6,875 nt of DNA from an uncultured Kangiella sp. (GTDB lineage Bacteria > Pseudomonadota > Gammaproteobacteria > Enterobacterales > DSM-103792), in NCBI GenBank assembly GCA_946480585.1, contig CAMLKQ010000120.1:1-6875 (forward strand), written 5' to 3'. Position numbers and translations under genes: made by a program. Position 1 is the stretch's first letter. Each line of letters opens with the position of its first letter. Positions 6,429 to 6,875 of the stretch are shown in pieces. The notes beneath the pieces were generated by a model. It had not been told where the DNA came from and did no database searches. It saw nothing but the letters and a program-made list of their open reading frames with translations.

Positions 6429-6875
6429 ATGCCGGGTGACATCCCAGTACAGGAGCTTTACGTCAAAGCGCCGAAGATTTATGCCAAGAAAGTCAGCGGT
6501 GTGTTTGCCAAGCTGCGCACCGCGGCAATGTGGCTGCTACTGGGATGGTATTACCTTGCGCCCTGGCTGACCTGGGATGGCCGTCAGGCCATCCTGTTCG
6601 ATTTGCCGGGGCGCAAGTTTCACCTGTTTGGCCTGACTCTGTGGCCACAGGATTTCATTTTTCTGGCCTGGCTGTTAATTCTGGCCGCGCTCGCCTTGTT
6701 CTTCTTCACCGCTGTGGCCGGTCGGTTGTGGTGTGGCTATGCCTGCCCGCAAACGGTCTGGACCAAGGCCTTTATGTGGATGGAGCGGATCACCGAAGGC
6801 GATCGCAACGCCCGCATGCGGCTCGACAAGCAGCCGCTCAGTCTCGAAAAGATCCGCAAGAAAACCGCCAAGCAC
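6429..6875 (+). CDS. ccoG: CcoG, cbb3 oxidase maturation polyferredoxin (partial)
   Basis: The N-terminal 149 residues of CcoG (also called FixG or RdxA); the gene runs off the window. CcoG is a membrane protein with ferredoxin-type iron-sulfur centres, implicated in Cu(II) reduction for copper delivery to cbb3 oxidase. Visible: a short N-terminal cytoplasmic segment, one helix at about 30-47, a second at about 73-97, then GRLWCGYACPQTVW (98-111) with Cys102 and Cys106, and the strongly conserved ITEGDRNARMRLDK (121-134). The ferredoxin domain and C-terminal Ig-like domain lie beyond the edge. The ATG at 6429 follows GGGAG at 6416-6420 with 8 nt spacing, and the gap after ccoP is 14 nt, so it probably reads through from the cco promoter. 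Confidence 0.95.
   Translation, partial: MPGDIPVQELYVKAPKIYAKKVSGVFAKLRTAAMWLLLGWYYLAPWLTWDGRQAILFDLPGRKFHLFGLTLWPQDFIFLAWLLILAALALFFFTAVAGRLWCGYACPQTVWTKAFMWMERITEGDRNARMRLDKQPLSLEKIRKKTAKH

Overview
The window comes from the chromosome of a fairly GC-rich proteobacterium, most likely a gammaproteobacterium. This rests on the ccoNOQP-ccoG order, the Anr/FNR-type operator and the protein sequences; the species cannot be named from sequence alone. All supported genes lie on the + strand. There are no tRNA or rRNA genes, insertion sequences, CRISPR arrays or other signs of mobile DNA.

Layout: (1) Positions 1-225 hold no convincing gene. They contain a short GC palindrome flanked by A and T runs (possible terminator) and a small cobalamin-riboswitch-like fragment that does not hold up. 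(2) Positions 226-3047 are a two-gene unit: a YfiR-family (DUF4154) periplasmic protein, overlapping by 4 nt a 740-residue membrane histidine kinase (TM - CHASE8-like periplasmic domain - TM - HAMP - PAS - PAS - HisKA - HATPase). (3) Positions 3048-3285 are the intergenic region. It contains a perfect 15-bp inverted repeat, a doubtful 42-codon ORF that overlaps the kinase stop, a perfect TTGAT-N4-ATCAA Anr/FNR box and a matching -10. (4) Positions 3286-6414 are ccoN, ccoO, ccoQ and ccoP, the complete structural operon of a cbb3-type (high oxygen affinity) cytochrome c oxidase. (5) From 6429 to the window end is the N-terminal part of ccoG, a polyferredoxin needed for cbb3 maturation.

How they work together: CcoN reduces O2 at its heme b3-CuB centre and pumps protons. 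Electrons arrive through the c-type hemes of CcoO and CcoP, CcoQ is a small accessory membrane subunit, and CcoG acts in copper delivery and assembly. The Anr/FNR box places the operon under low-oxygen activation. The YfiR/kinase pair looks like a rewired YfiR-YfiN module. In the classical system YfiR restrains a CHASE8-HAMP diguanylate cyclase; here the same input architecture is attached to a histidine kinase, with no partner response regulator in view. This is the most interesting feature of the window. Any functional link between the kinase pair and the oxidase is only suggested by proximity.
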